Part shown: positions 10,458-22,006 of the stretch, piece by piece | How positions within the stretch are numbered: position 1 is the stretch's first letter | How the letters are laid out: the number at the start of each line of letters is the position of its first letter | NCBI GenBank assembly: GCA_963082875.1 | Contig: OY720099.1 | Span: forward strand, 17,217,066 to 17,281,065 | Source: Corella eumyota | Taxonomy: Eukaryota > Chordata > Ascidiacea > Phlebobranchia > Corellidae | Length of the DNA stretch: 64,000 nt | Direction: 5' to 3' | Position numbers and translations under genes: made by a program | Notes under the pieces: generated by a model | What the model saw: the letters and a program-made list of their open reading frames with translations, nothing else | Databases searched by the model: none | Told to the model about the DNA's origin: nothing

Positions 10458-11558
10458 ATGTCAGGTAACTAGGATATTTTTTTTTCTAATTAATTTTTTT
10501 AAGTTTTTAACTGCCAAGTGCTTTAAATTTACACATATTTAATTTCAATCTTTAACTTTGTTTATTATTTGTTTAGTGTATAAATGTTTTTCGGTGACGC
10601 TGTTAGTTTTCTTTGTGGTTGGCCAAGCTCTAGCTAAAGATGAACTTCTTAGTAGAGAAAGACGACAAGCTGGCTGTAGTAAGTTATTAAAAAAAATGGT
10701 TTTTCTAAATTTTCATCATCATGTCACAATTTTCATTTTTATTAATTTTTTTTAACAATTTAAAATTTTTTTTAGCAACCTGTGAGCAACAACAAGCTGA
10801 AATCCTTACAATAGTAACGGAAATACAGCAACGTAAGTATTGAATTATTATCACCCATCTCATTGCCCCTTTAAAAAAATGAAAAATCAAATGTAAAAAT
10901 AAAATTTTTATTAAAAGAAAAAAAATATTTCAAAATTGTTTTCAACTTTTTTTATCAGAGCAAATTCGAAGTTATGGTTACAATGGTTACACATATCATT
11001 TGTCATCAGACTTTTTTAACTGGCAAGAGGCAAGAGATTACTGCTTGGGAATGGGAAGTGATTTAGCCCAATATGGAATTAGGGATGAAGCGACAAAACT
11101 GTAAGTTCTATAAACCCTAAAAATTTTTGTTTTACACCAGAAAAATGGTATTGAGGAACTGAGAAACAGTACCATAGGTAAAATACTTTTTTACCACATA
11201 AGGTCTTAGGTTTAATGCCCACTACTATTATGTTTTAATGTTTTTAAGTAAAGCACCAAAAACATATTTTTGTTGCAGAAAAATTGCTTATGCAATAATT
11301 CAAGACTCAAATGCTCGAGTATGGATAGGTTTACGAAGATTCGGATCTGGCCCCTTTACCTGGGTTGACGGAACCGTGGCAACGAGTAGCCAACTGTCAT
11401 GGGGACCCTCACAACCTAATGGAAATGGAAGGTGCGTCAACTTGTGGCATGAAGGTTACACCCCAGTTCCAAATCATAGTTTTCCTTACACAATGGATGA
11501 CGATAATTGTGGAAAAGCAACTAGGTTTTTTGCTCTTTGCGAAAAAAAAATTAGTTGA
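10458..11558 (+). CDS. Secreted C-type lectin, gene 2 (type B), 5 exons
   Basis: Exons 10458-10464, 10577-10678, 10776-10832, 10959-11100 and 11279-11558 sum to 588 nt (195 aa). Residues 1-22 form a signal peptide ending GQALA. Residues 23-32 (KDELLSRERR) look like a propeptide ending in a furin-type site, leaving Gln33 as the likely mature N terminus. Cys36-TT-Cys39 and a short Gln-rich helix follow, then a lectin domain from about residue 61 to the end (NWQEARDYC, WIGLRRFGSG, FTWVDG, QPNGNG, RCVNLW, DDDNC, FFALCE). Cysteines near the helix could link chains (inference). Almost identical to gene 4, exactly 5,416 bp away. Poly(A) signal AATAAA at 11726. Confidence 0.9.
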
Positions 11559-11783
11559 TGCCACTAAATTAATTTCTTTCATTATCACTTTACATAAAAA
11601 AATTTTGGTAAATTTGAATTTAACTAATTCAATTTTAATTTCCATTCATGTTACATTGTATAACTTTTAAATGTTATTTTGTTAATAACCTGTCATTGTA
11701 ATACTAACCAGATAAGAAAACATTAAATAAAGACAAACATCAAAATATTGGCTTAATATTGGCAAAGGTTAAAACTATCAAAC

Positions 11784-12330
11784 CTCTCTTTCAGTTTTCT
11801 TTTGTAAACCAGTTTTTGAATATTCCTGTCTTAACAAGAACCCCTGATTGGCTGCAGCTTGTTCTTTTAATATTTTCTTTTCCTGTCTCCAAAGCTCAAC
11901 ACAAGAGTCTAAAATATTTATTATTATTATTTTTTAAATAAGAGTTGCCTCAAAAAAGTTTAAAAAGCATTTTTTTTAAAAGTTTAAAAATCTAATTTGT
12001 GCAACGTCCATGAGATTTCCATGCCTCGAATCAATGGCAGTCATCACAAATTCCATTCTTAACCTCCAATGATAGAATGTTTAAGGGACAATAACCTGGA
12101 ATATAAAGTTTTACATTTAAAAAAAAAAATTTTCCCAGGTTCGTCAAAACTGTCTGAACAATCAAAATGTTGTTTATTAACAAGTTGAAAATTTATAGAC
12201 TTGCTTCCATTCAGGCATGCAAATTCCTGAAAAAGTGTAATTTTACAATAAAGTTATTTTGATAGCTCATAACATTGTCCTTTTAATACTTGCATGATTT
12301 GATCCAAAGTCAAAGTTCAAGTTTATTGAT
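11784..12330 (-). pseudogene. PRKCSH pseudogene block in spacer 2-3
   Basis: Same content and order as the block at 9071-9620. The exon-4 copy (11784-11908) is 125 nt because one codon is missing, leaving it in frame; the exon-3 copy keeps the in-frame stop. Identity with the other spacers is very high by eye. Confidence 0.85.
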
Positions 12331-13079
12331 CTGTAAAATATTTTAGTAGTAGTTAAAGCCATTAAAGTTTAATTAATTTCTATATTGAATGAAATATATA
12401 ATTATTAGTCAATAATGATTAAGTGTTTAGCAAGTAAGAATCGAATCAAAGCCCTTTGTTAAAAAATGAACGTTTTTACCATTTCATTATACCCAAGATT
12501 TTACTTTAAATTTATTCAATTTTTTCTGAATATAAACTAAATTTCTACTAAATTTGAAAAAAAAATTTTGAAAGAGTTTTAATTATAAAACAACATTTAA
12601 AAAAAATAAAATGACAATTTTAAAATTAGGTTCACCTTTTTTCTTGTAGTTTGTATTTTTAAATTACAAAAAGTTTATTTAGCCTATACCAAAACTATTG
12701 TATTTTTTTATTCTGGTTTTACTTTAAAAAAAATAGCATACTTGCAAGAACTTACAAAAATTAATCACCTAGACATCATGTTTTTTAACTTTTATTTAAA
12801 ATGTCATTAAATGTCCATTATTTATCGTTTTTATGACATATTTTAAAAACTTTATCCAAAACATGATTAAAATTTAGCAGATTAATTTCCTTCTTATCCA
12901 AAACATGACAAATGTTTTATTTTTTCAAGGATTTTTGTAATTAATCATCAAGCCAGTCTAAAAAAATGATCAATGATAACCAAAAAATTTACTAATTACA
13001 GGAAATTCTGCAAATTTACTTATTATTAAAACTTACCTTTATTTTTATATTAAACGAAAATTGTGACATGATGTAAGGC
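12331..13079. other. Lectin spacer 2-3, non-coding
   Basis: Nearly identical to 9621-10369, with only scattered single-base differences seen. No exon or RNA gene recognised. Confidence 0.7.
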
Positions 13080-13088
13080 TATATAAAC
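13080..13088 (+). promoter_or_regulatory. TATA box of lectin gene 3
   Basis: TATATAAAC in the conserved GATGTAAGGCTATATAAACAG context, about 80 bp before the ATG. A 10-bp repeat in the leader (CTACACAG) of genes 2 and 4 is missing here, which explains the 2,703 versus 2,713 bp spacing. Confidence 0.7.
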
Positions 13089-13159
13089 AGCTGCTACACA
13101 GCAAAATAATATAAAGTTTACTTCATTTTATAAACAACACAAAAAAAACAGGAAATATA

Positions 13160-14261
13160 ATGTCAGGTAACTAGGATATTTTTTTTTCTAATTAATTTTT
13201 TTAAGTTTTTAACTGCCAAGTGCTTTAAATTTACACATATTTAATTTCAATCTTTAACTTTGTTTATTATTTGTTTAGTGTATAAATGTTTTTCGGTGAC
13301 GCTGTTAGTTTTCTTTGTGGTTGGCCAAGCTCTAGCTAAAGATGAACTTCTTAGTAGAGAAAGACGACAAGCTGGCTGTAGTAAGTTATTAAAAAAAATG
13401 GTTTTGCTAAATTTTCATCATCATGTCACAATTTTCATTTTTATTAATTTTTTTTAACAATTTAAAATTTTTTTTAGCAACCTGTGAGCAACAACAAGCT
13501 GAAATCCTTACAATAGTAACGGAAATACAGCAACGTAAGTATTGAATTATTATCACCCATCTCATTGCCCCCTTTAAAAAAATAAAAAATAAAATGTAAA
13601 AATAAAATTTTTATTAAAAGAAAAAAAATATTTCAAAATTGTTTTCAACTTTTTTTAACAGAGCAAATTCGAAGTTATGGTTACAATGGTTACACATATC
13701 ATTTGTCATCAGACTTTTTTAACTGGCAAGAGGCAAGAGATTACTGCTTGGGAATGGGAAGTGATTTAGCCCAATATGGAATAAGGGATAGAGCGACAAA
13801 ACTGTAAGTTCTATAAACCCTAAAAATTTTTGTTTTACACCAGAAAAATGGTATTGAGGAACTGAGAAACAGTACCATAGGTAAAATACTTTTTTACCAC
13901 ATGAGGTCTTAGGTTTAATGCCCACTACTATTATGTTTTAATGTTTTTAAGTAAAGCACCAAAAACATATTTTTGTTGCAGAAAAATTGCTTATGCAATA
14001 ATTCAAGACTCAAATGCTCGAGTATGGATAGGTTTGAGAAAAACTGGAAATGGCCCCTTTACCTGGGTTGACGGAACCGTGGCAACAAGTAGCCAAACAT
14101 CATGGGGACCCTCACAACCTAATGGAAATGGAGAGTGCGTTAACTTGTGGAATAGAGGTTACACCCCAGTTCCAAATCATAGTTTTCCTTACACAATGGA
14201 TGACGATAGTTGTGGAAAAGCAACTAGGTTTTTTGCTCTTTGCGAAAAAAAAATTAGTTGA
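13160..14261 (+). CDS. Secreted C-type lectin, gene 3 (type A), 5 exons
   Basis: Exons 13160-13166, 13279-13380, 13478-13534, 13662-13803 and 13982-14261 sum to 588 nt (195 aa). Exons 1-2 match gene 2 (signal peptide plus KDELLSRERR propeptide), but exon 5 encodes the same residues as gene 1 (KTGNGP, QTSWGP, ECVNLWNRGY, DDDSC). Intron 3 also matches gene 1. The gene is therefore a mosaic of a gene-2-like 5' half and a gene-1-like 3' half, as left by unequal crossing-over or gene conversion. Exon 4 reads IRDRATK where the other copies have IRDEATK or MRNEATK. Lectin motifs otherwise as in gene 1. Poly(A) signal near 14429. Confidence 0.9.
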
Positions 14262-14486
14262 TGCCATTAAATTAATTTCTTTCATTATCACTTTACATAA
14301 AAAAATTTTGGTAAATTTGAATTTAACTAATTCAATTTTAATTTCCATTCATGTTACATTGTATAACTTTTAAATGTTATTTTGTTAATAACCTGTCATT
14401 GTAATACTAACCAGATAAGAAAACATTAAATAAAGACAAACATCAAAATATTGGCTTAATATTGGCAAAGGTTAAAACTATCAAAC

Positions 14487-15036
14487 CTCTCTTTCAGTTT
14501 TCTTTTGTAAACCAGTTTTTGAATATTCCTGTCTTAACAAGAACCCCTGATTGGCTGCAGCTTGTTGTTCTTTTAATATTTTCTTTTCCTGTCTCCAAAG
14601 CTCAACACAAGAGTCTAAAATATTTATTATTATTATTTTTTAAATAAGAGTTGCCTCAAAAAAGTTTAAAAAGCATTTTTTTTAAAAGTTTAAAAATCTA
14701 ATTTGTGCAACGTCCATGAGATTTCCATGCCTCGAATCAATGGCAGTCATCACAAATTCCATTCTTAACCTCCAATGATAGAATGTTTAAGGGACAATAA
14801 CCTGGAATATAAAGTTTTACATTTAAAAAAAAAAATTTTCCCAGGTTCGTCAAAACTGTCTGAACAATCAAAATGTTGTTTATTAACAAGTTGAAAATTT
14901 ATAGACTTGCTTCCATTCAGGCATGCAAATTCCTGAAAAAGTGTAATTTTACAATAAAGTTATTTTGATAGCTCATAACATTGTCCTTTTAATACTTGCA
15001 TGATTTGATCCAAAGTCAAAGTTCAAGTTTATTGAT
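14487..15036 (-). pseudogene. PRKCSH pseudogene block in spacer 3-4
   Basis: Copy of the block at 9071-9620 displaced by exactly 5,416 bp. The exon-4 copy (14487-14614) has full length, and the exon-3 copy carries the same stop. Confidence 0.85.
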
Positions 15037-15785
15037 CTGTAAAATATTTTAGTAGTAGTTAAAGCCATTAAAGTTTAATTAATTTCTATATTGAATGAAA
15101 TATATAATTATTAGTCAATAATGATTAAGTGTTTAGCAAGTAAGAATCGAATCAAAGCCCTTTGTTAAAAAATGAACGTTTTTACCATTTCATTATACCC
15201 AAGATTTTACTTTAAATTTATTCAATTTTTTCTGAATATAAACTAAATTTCTACTAAATTTGAAAAAAAAATTTTGAAAGAGTTTTAATTATAAAACAAC
15301 ATTTAAAAAAAATAAAATGACAATTTTAAAATTAGGTTCACCTTTTTTCTTGTAGTTTGTATTTTTAAATTACAAAAAGTTTATTTAGCCTATACCAAAA
15401 CTATTGTATTTTTTTATTCTGGTTTTACTTTAAAAAAAATAGCATACTTGCAAGAACTTACAAAAATTAATCACCTAGACATCATGTTTTTTAACTTTTA
15501 TTTAAAATGTCATTAAATGTCCATTATTTATCGTTTTTATGACATATTTTAAAAACTTTATCCAAAACATGATTAAAATTTAGCAGATTAATTTCCTTCT
15601 TATCCAAAACATGACAAATGTTTTCTTTTTTCAAGGATTTTTGTAATTAATCATCAAGCCAGTCTAAAAAAATGATCAATGATAACCAAAAAATTTACTA
15701 ATTACAGGAAATTCTGCAAATTTACTTATTATTAAAACTTACCTTTATTTTTATATTAAACGAAAATTGTGACATGATGTAAGGC
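15037..15785. other. Lectin spacer 3-4, non-coding
   Basis: Nearly identical to 9621-10369, offset 5,416 bp. Nothing else recognised. Confidence 0.7.
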
Positions 15786-15794
15786 TATATAAAC
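15786..15794 (+). promoter_or_regulatory. TATA box of lectin gene 4
   Basis: TATATAAAC in the conserved GATGTAAGGCTATATAAACAG context, displaced 5,416 bp from the gene 2 element. Confidence 0.7.
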
Positions 15795-15873
15795 AGCTGC
15801 TACACAGCAAAATAATATAAAGTTTACTACACAGCTTCATTTTATAAACAACACAAAAAAAACAGGAAATATA

Positions 15874-16974
15874 ATGTCAGGTAACTAGGATATTTTTTTT
15901 TCTAATTAATTTTTTTAAGTTTTTAACTGCCAAGTGCTTTAAATTTACACATATTTAATTTCAATCTTTAACTTTGTTTATTATTTGTTTAGTGTATAAA
16001 TGTTTTTCGGTGACGCTGTTAGTTTTCTTTGTGGTTGGCCAAGCTCTAGCTAAAGATGAACTTCTTAGTAGAGAAAGACGACAAGCTGGCTGTAGTAAGT
16101 TATTAAAAAAAATGGTTTTTCTAAATTTTCATCATCATGTCACAATTTTCATTTTTATTAATTTTTTTTAACAATTTAAAATTTTTTTTAGCAACCTGTG
16201 AGCAACAACAAGCTGAAATCCTTACAATAGTAACGGAAATACAGCAACGTAAGTATTGAATTATTATCACCCATCTCATTGCCCCTTTAAAAAAATGAAA
16301 AATCAAATGTAAAAATAAAATTTTTATTAAAAGAAAAAAAATATTTCAAAATTGTTTTCAACTTTTTTTATCAGAGCAAATTCGAAGTTATGGTTACAAT
16401 GGTTACACATATCATTTGTCATCAGACTTTTTTAACTGGCAAGAGGCAAGAGATTACTGCTTGGGAATGGGAAGTGATTTAGCCCAATATGGAATTAGGG
16501 ATGAAGCGACAAAACTGTAAGTTCTATAAACCCTAAAAATTTTTGTTTTACACCAGAAAAATGGTATTGAGGAACTGAGAAACAGTACCATAGGTAAAAT
16601 ACTTTTTTACCACATAAGGTCTTAGGTTTAATGCCCACTACTATTATGTTTTAATGTTTTTAAGTAAAGCACCAAAAACATATTTTTGTTGCAGAAAAAT
16701 TGCTTATGCAATAATTCAAGACCCAAATGCTCGAGTATGGATAGGTTTACGAAGATTCGGATCTGGCCCCTTTACCTGGGTTGACGGAACCGTGGCAATG
16801 AGTAGCCAACTGTCATGGGGACCCTCACAACCTAATGGAAATGGAAGGTGCGTCAACTTGTGGCATGAAGGTTACACCCCAGTTCCAAATCATAGTTTTC
16901 CTTACACAATGGATGACGATAATTGTGGAAAAGCAACTAGGTTTTTTGCTCTTTGCGAAAAAAAAATTAGTTGA
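15874..16974 (+). CDS. Secreted C-type lectin, gene 4 (type B), 5 exons
   Basis: Exons 15874-15880, 15993-16094, 16192-16248, 16375-16516 and 16695-16974 sum to 588 nt (195 aa). Each exon is exactly 5,416 bp from its counterpart in gene 2. In exon 5 the protein differs from gene 2 at two residues that I can see (QDPNA for QDSNA, VAMSSQ for VATSSQ). Signal peptide, KDELLSRERR propeptide, CTTC segment and lectin motifs are as in gene 2. The similarity marks a very recent duplication or ongoing homogenisation. Poly(A) signal near 17142. Confidence 0.9.
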
Positions 16975-17199
16975 TGCCACTAAATTAATTTCTTTCATTA
17001 TCACTTTACATAAAAAAATTTTGGTAAATTTGAATTTAACTAATTCAATTTTAATTTCCATTCATGTTACATTGTATAACTTTTAAATGTTATTTTGTTA
17101 ATAACCTGTCATTGTAATACTAACCAGATAAGAAAACATTAAATAAAGACAAACATCAAAATATTGGCTTAATATTTGCAAAGGTTAAAACTATCAAAC

Positions 17200-17747
17200 C
17201 TCTCTTTTAGTTTTCTTTTGTAAACCCGATTTTGAATATTCCTGTCTTAACAAGAACCCCTGGTTAGCTGCAGCTTGTTGTTCTTTTAATATTTTCTTTT
17301 CCTGTCTCCAAAGCTCAACACAAGAGTCTAAAATATTTATTATTATTATTATTTAAATAAGAGTTGCCTCAAAAAAGTTTAAAAAGCATTTTTTTTAAAA
17401 GTTTAAAAATCTAATTTGTGCAACGTCCATGAGATTTCCATGTCCGAATCAATGGCAGTCATCACAAATTCCATTCTTAACCTTCAATGATAGAATGTTT
17501 AAGGGACAATAACCTGGAATATAAAGTTTTCCATTTAAAAAAAACCTTTCCCAAGCTTGTCAAAACTGTCTGGACAATCAAATTTTTTTTTATTAACAAG
17601 TTGAAAATTTATAGACCTGCTTCCATTCAAGCATGCGAATTCCTGAAAAAGTGTAATTTTACAATAAAGTTATTTTGATAGCTCATAACATTGTCCTTTT
17701 AATACTTGCATGATTTGATCCAAAGTCAAAGTTCAAGTTTATTGATC
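17200..17747 (-). pseudogene. PRKCSH pseudogene block in spacer 4-5 (more diverged)
   Basis: Same exon fragments as the other spacers (exon-4 copy 17200-17327, 128 nt), but with many more differences from them. Like gene 5 downstream, it belongs to an older layer of the array. Confidence 0.85.
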
Positions 17748-18518
17748 TGTAAAATATTTTAGTAGTAGTTCAAGCCATTAAAGTTTAATTAATTTCTATA
17801 TTGAATATACTATATAATTATTAGTCAATAATGATTAAGTGTTTAGCAAGTAAGAATTGAATCAAATCCCTTTGTTAAAAAATGAACGTTTTTACCATTT
17901 CATTATACCCAAGATTTTACTTTAAATTTATTCAATTTTTTCTGAATATAAAATAAATTTCTACTAAATTTGAAAAAAAATTTTTGAAAGAGTTTTAATT
18001 ATAAAACAACATTTAAAAAAATAAAGTGACATTTTTAAAATTAGGTTCACCCTTTTTCTTGTAGTTTGTATTTTTAAATTACAAAAAGTTTATTTAGCCT
18101 ATACCAAAACTATTGTATTTTTTTATTCTGGTTTTACTTTAAAAAAAATAGCATACTTGCAAGAACTTATTTTTGCTAAAACAAAAATTAATCGCCTAGT
18201 TATCATGTTTTTTAACTTTTATTTAAAATGTCTGCAAAATGTCATTAAATGTCCATTATTTATCGTTTTTATGACATATTTTAAAAACTTTATCCAAAAC
18301 ATGATTAAAATTTAGCAGATTAATTTCCTTCTTATCCAAAACATGACAAATGTTTTCTTTTTTCAAGGATTTTTGTAATTAATCATCAAGCCAGTCTAAA
18401 AAAATGATCAATGATAACCAAAAAATTTACTAATTACAGGAAATTCTGCAAATTTACTTATTATTAAAACTTACCTTTATTTTTATATTAAACGAAAATT
18501 GTGACATGATGTAAGGCT
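17748..18518. other. Lectin spacer 4-5, non-coding
   Basis: Homologous to the other spacers but carries extra short stretches (about 18168-18185 and about 18231-18241, ATGTCTGCAAA) that spacers 1-4 lack. The second is shared with the gene 7 upstream region near 23487, so spacers 1-4 probably lost it. Confidence 0.6.
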
Positions 18519-18527
18519 ATATAAACA
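18519..18527 (+). promoter_or_regulatory. TATA box of lectin gene 5
   Basis: TATATAAAC in the conserved GATGTAAGGCTATATAAACAG context, about 80 bp before the ATG. Confidence 0.7.
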
Positions 18528-18597
18528 GCTGCTACACAGCAAAATAATATAAAGTTTACTTCATTTTATAAACAACACGAAAAAAACAAGAAATATA

Positions 18598-19716
18598 ATG
18601 TCAGGTAACTAGGACATATTTATTTCTAATTGGCAATTTTTGTAAGTTTTTAACTGCCAAGTGCTTTAAATTTACACATATTTAATTTCAATCTTTAACT
18701 TTGTTTATTATTTGTTTAGTGTATAAATGTTTTTCGGTGACGCTGTTGGTTTTCTTTATTGTTAGCCAAGCACAAGCTGAAGATGAACTTCTTAGTAGAG
18801 AAAGACGACAAGCTGGCTGTAGTAAGTTATTAAAAAAAAATGGTATTTCTAAATTTTTACAGGTTTAAGAATAATTGTGTGGATGCATTATTTAACAGAA
18901 TAAATTTTTAGCAATTTTGAGTAAGTTTTCTTCACAATTTTTTTTAGCACCCTGTCTGCAACAACAAACCACAACGATTTTGAATAGATTAGATGAAATC
19001 GAAAACAGTAAGTATCAAATAATTATTACTTATCACATTGCACTCTGTATAAAACAAAATTTAATGCAAACAAAAAAAAAATTTCTAAATTATACCACTT
19101 AAAAAATAAATTTGCGAAAATGTTTTTAACTGTACTACGTTTTTGACAGAACTAATTCGCAGTGATGGTTATGATGGTTACAAATACTTTTTGTCACCAA
19201 ATATAATGAACTGGCAAGCAGCAAGGGATTTTTGCTTGTGGAAGGGGGCCGATTTAGCTCAATATGGAATGAGGAATGAAGCGACCAAACTGTAAGTATT
19301 AAAAATCCTAAAGAATTTTTTCTATTTAGGATTATAGTTAAGACACCATCTTTAGCACTCGAGATCTTGGGTTCAATACCCACTACCTTATATTTATTGT
19401 TTTTGGGTAAGACATAAAATAACTTTTTTGTTGCAGAAAAATTGCTTATGCTGTTATCCAAGACCCAAATGCTCGAGTATGGATAGGTTTAAGAAAAACC
19501 GGATCAGGCCCCTATACCTGGATTGATGGTACCGTGGCAACGAGTAGTCAAACATCATGGGGTCCCACACAACCTAATGGAAATGGAAATTGTGCTAACT
19601 TGTGGAATAGAAATTATCGTCGAAGTGGGAGAGGCTTTCCATACACCATGGACGACGATAGTTGTGCCAATGCCAGGTTTTTTGCTCTTTGCGAAAAACG
19701 GATTACTTACTGCTAA
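18598..19716 (+). CDS. Secreted C-type lectin, gene 5 (type C), 5 exons
   Basis: Exons 18598-18604, 18720-18821, 18948-19007, 19150-19291 and 19437-19716 sum to 591 nt (196 aa). Signal peptide ends SQAQA, followed by EDELLSRERR (furin-type site). A CTPCLQQQ segment and a helix (ILNRLDEIEN) precede the lectin domain: NWQAARDFC, WIGLRKTGSG, QPNGNG, NCANLWNRNY, DDDSC, FFALCE, ending ITYC. The last Cys is extra compared with genes 1-4 and could form an inter-chain bond (inference). Clearly diverged from genes 1-4 and closest to gene 7. Poly(A) signal at 19893. Confidence 0.9.
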
Positions 19717-20047
19717 AAGGAATTTTTTCATTATCACTTTACATAAAAGGGAATTAACTAAACTTTGAGAATATAAGTTAAATTTATCATATTTTAATTT
19801 CATGTTTATGTTGTATATCATAACTGTTAAATGTCTTTTAAATATAACCTTTCAATGTATCACCTATTTAGCATTCTGGATAAAAAACAGTTAATAAAAA
19901 ACCACACTTAAATATTGGTTTAATATTTATGATTTGACTCTGAAATAAATTATAACAAGGCAAAAACCATATTTATTATTATAAGACAAAACTAATGTAT
20001 TGGCTGTTAATATTTCTACAAGGGTCGAACACATAACGAATTAAATT
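19717..20047. other. Gene 5 3' UTR and downstream DNA
   Basis: 3' UTR, poly(A) signal, then AT-rich spacer. Matches 24955-25287 behind gene 7, so it belongs to the duplicated block of about 5.2 kb. Confidence 0.6.
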
Positions 20048-20850
20048 CACTTACTTCTGTACTTGTTTGGAAATGTCACGTATAAATTGCTTGCAAATGT
20101 AGTTAAGATAAAAAATAAATTATGCATCAAAACCTAATAAACAACTTAAATATAAGAAAGACTGCATTGTTAGTTATTGTAACTTTGTTCTACTTCAACC
20201 AACACCTGTTTTACAGTAAAACTTTAACGAAAATAAAACTGAATCTTAAATCAAATTTTAAGAAAAATCGAATTTTATTTGTTTACGCGTGACTTAACTC
20301 ATGCATGACTGTGTTTTTTTTTGTTCATGTATATTTTATTTCCAGAAGAGGTGAAATTATTAAACTTAACGTTCAAATAAATTCACCTTTTTACATTCCT
20401 TAAAAATAGTTTTAGACCCCCCTCCCCCTATAAATATTTTTACGTTTCTTAAATCTGACTTAGATGTCACACATCCAGTTTTATGCTACTGGGGTCTAGG
20501 TCAGGGTTTATCGTCGTTTATTTGGGGGAGGGGAGTAGTTATTGTAGGGGTCCAATAACTTGTTCGCTGGTACTATGGGGTAATTTATTCACCTTCTAAA
20601 TTAAATATTGGGTAATTTATTCACCTTCTTAATTATATAACTACCAGCAACTTGGTTTTAAAACAAATAAAAATTTTCCTTTTTCATCTGTATAAATCTC
20701 CATTTAAAAATTTCTTTCTATCTGTTTTAAATTTGAAATAGTGCAATAATTTAATCGGTTGACAAGTATGTATCATAAAACAGTTATTCCAAGTGAGACT
20801 AAAGTGAAAATGAGAGAAAAAATAGTGGAGTAGGTAATTATAAAAAGAAC
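20048..20850 (-). pseudogene. Copy of PRKCSH exon 1 and 5' flank
   Basis: Minus-strand copy of the PRKCSH start region. The ATG at 20165-20167 begins ATGCAGTC, and ATTTGCAAGCAATTTA follows as in the real exon 1, but an in-frame stop appears after about 15 codons. Upstream landmarks (GACTTAACTCATGCATGACTG near 20289, GCAATAATTTAATCGGTT near 20745) match the real 5' flank at 5966 and 6413. It cannot make PRKCSH. Whether it still starts transcription is unknown. Confidence 0.85.
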
Positions 20851-22006
20851 CTATAAAGTCTTCGATAAAGACCAAATTTTACAAAAAAATATGATATAAA
20901 AATTTACAAAGAACAATTTTGCCATGGATAAAATTAGAGTTAAAAGCGAAAACATGTGAAGTAGAAAATGCTGAAAAATGGGGGGTGCGGCTTAAAAATC
21001 TATGGGTAAATACAAACGTAGTTAAGCGATATTTTAAAAATGGTACTAAACAGTTAAAATAGGTGTTTAAATCAAATATAAAATACCAGTTAAAGTTTAT
21101 ATAAAATGGATATAAACCCTACGAAAACTTAAAATTTTGCAGAATAAGAAAAAGTAATACAATTTACAAGAAAATATACCAAATTATGTTCTAAAATAAT
21201 ATGCAGAAGTAATACTGAAATAGTAGTCATGACGCTATAAAAAAAAATAGGAAAAAATACAATTTTTTCCACGAAAAAGATATACTTAAGATAAGTAACA
21301 TGCTTTTCGCAGACACTATTCTGTATAAACTCTTCCTTTTGCCACAAAACACAATTTAATTACAGCAATACAAAAAACATACCCTCTCGCAATATAGAAA
21401 TTTGACTAGAAAAAATTGTTAAGTAAAAAAAAATCGAGAAAGTGTGACGCCATCGTCAACAGAACGAGTAGTTATTTTTTTCAGAGCAAACTCTGCCAGG
21501 TTTGACAAATACCCGAGGTAGGCTAACGAGCAATGACGTCAAAAATGAGTTTTTTACCCTGTTGAAAAGTATTTTGTAAAAAACAAAGAAAAACTGGTGC
21601 AAAGTGCCCTCTGTTTTTAGCACCGCGAAAAAATTGAAAGTCCTAAATAAGATACCTCAATACTTGCTTAATTATGCCCTTCAATACTTGCTTAATTAAG
21701 CGATTGTGAGTTAAATTAGATAAATTAATCTTCTTATTTTAAATAAATTTTAACAGTGGCAAAATTTTGTTTCCGAATTCAAGTCCAAAACGAGTTAAAT
21801 TTTTAGGTAGTGTTTAGATTTCCTGGGTTTAACCCAAAAAATTGAGAATTACTATTAAAATGGTGAGAATTCGTTAAAGAGATGCCAAAAAAACTAGGAT
21901 ATTTTTTTTTCTAATTGGCAATTTTTTTTTATGTTTTTAACTGCCAAGTGCTTTAAATTTACACATATTTAATTTCAATCTTTAACTTTGTTTATTATTT
22001 GTTTAG
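20851..22006. other. Spacer between gene 5 and pseudogene 6
   Basis: Matches 26081-27255 (upstream of the PDE8 3' end) at an offset of about 5,230 bp, but lacks about 150 bp present there at 26905-27070. It breaks off near 21890, where sequence homologous to a lectin intron 1 begins. No gene seen; the short minus-strand frames here are AT-rich and not convincing. Confidence 0.6.

Noticed and set aside
10630-10645. KDEL in the lectin N terminus as an ER-retention signal
   Set aside because: Retrieval needs the motif at the extreme C terminus. Here it is internal, just after the signal peptide.
20684-21347. Short minus-strand frames conserved between 20.7-21.3 and 25.9-26.6 kb
   Set aside because: They are conserved because the whole flank was duplicated; the first overlaps PRKCSH 5' flank and no protein family is recognisable.
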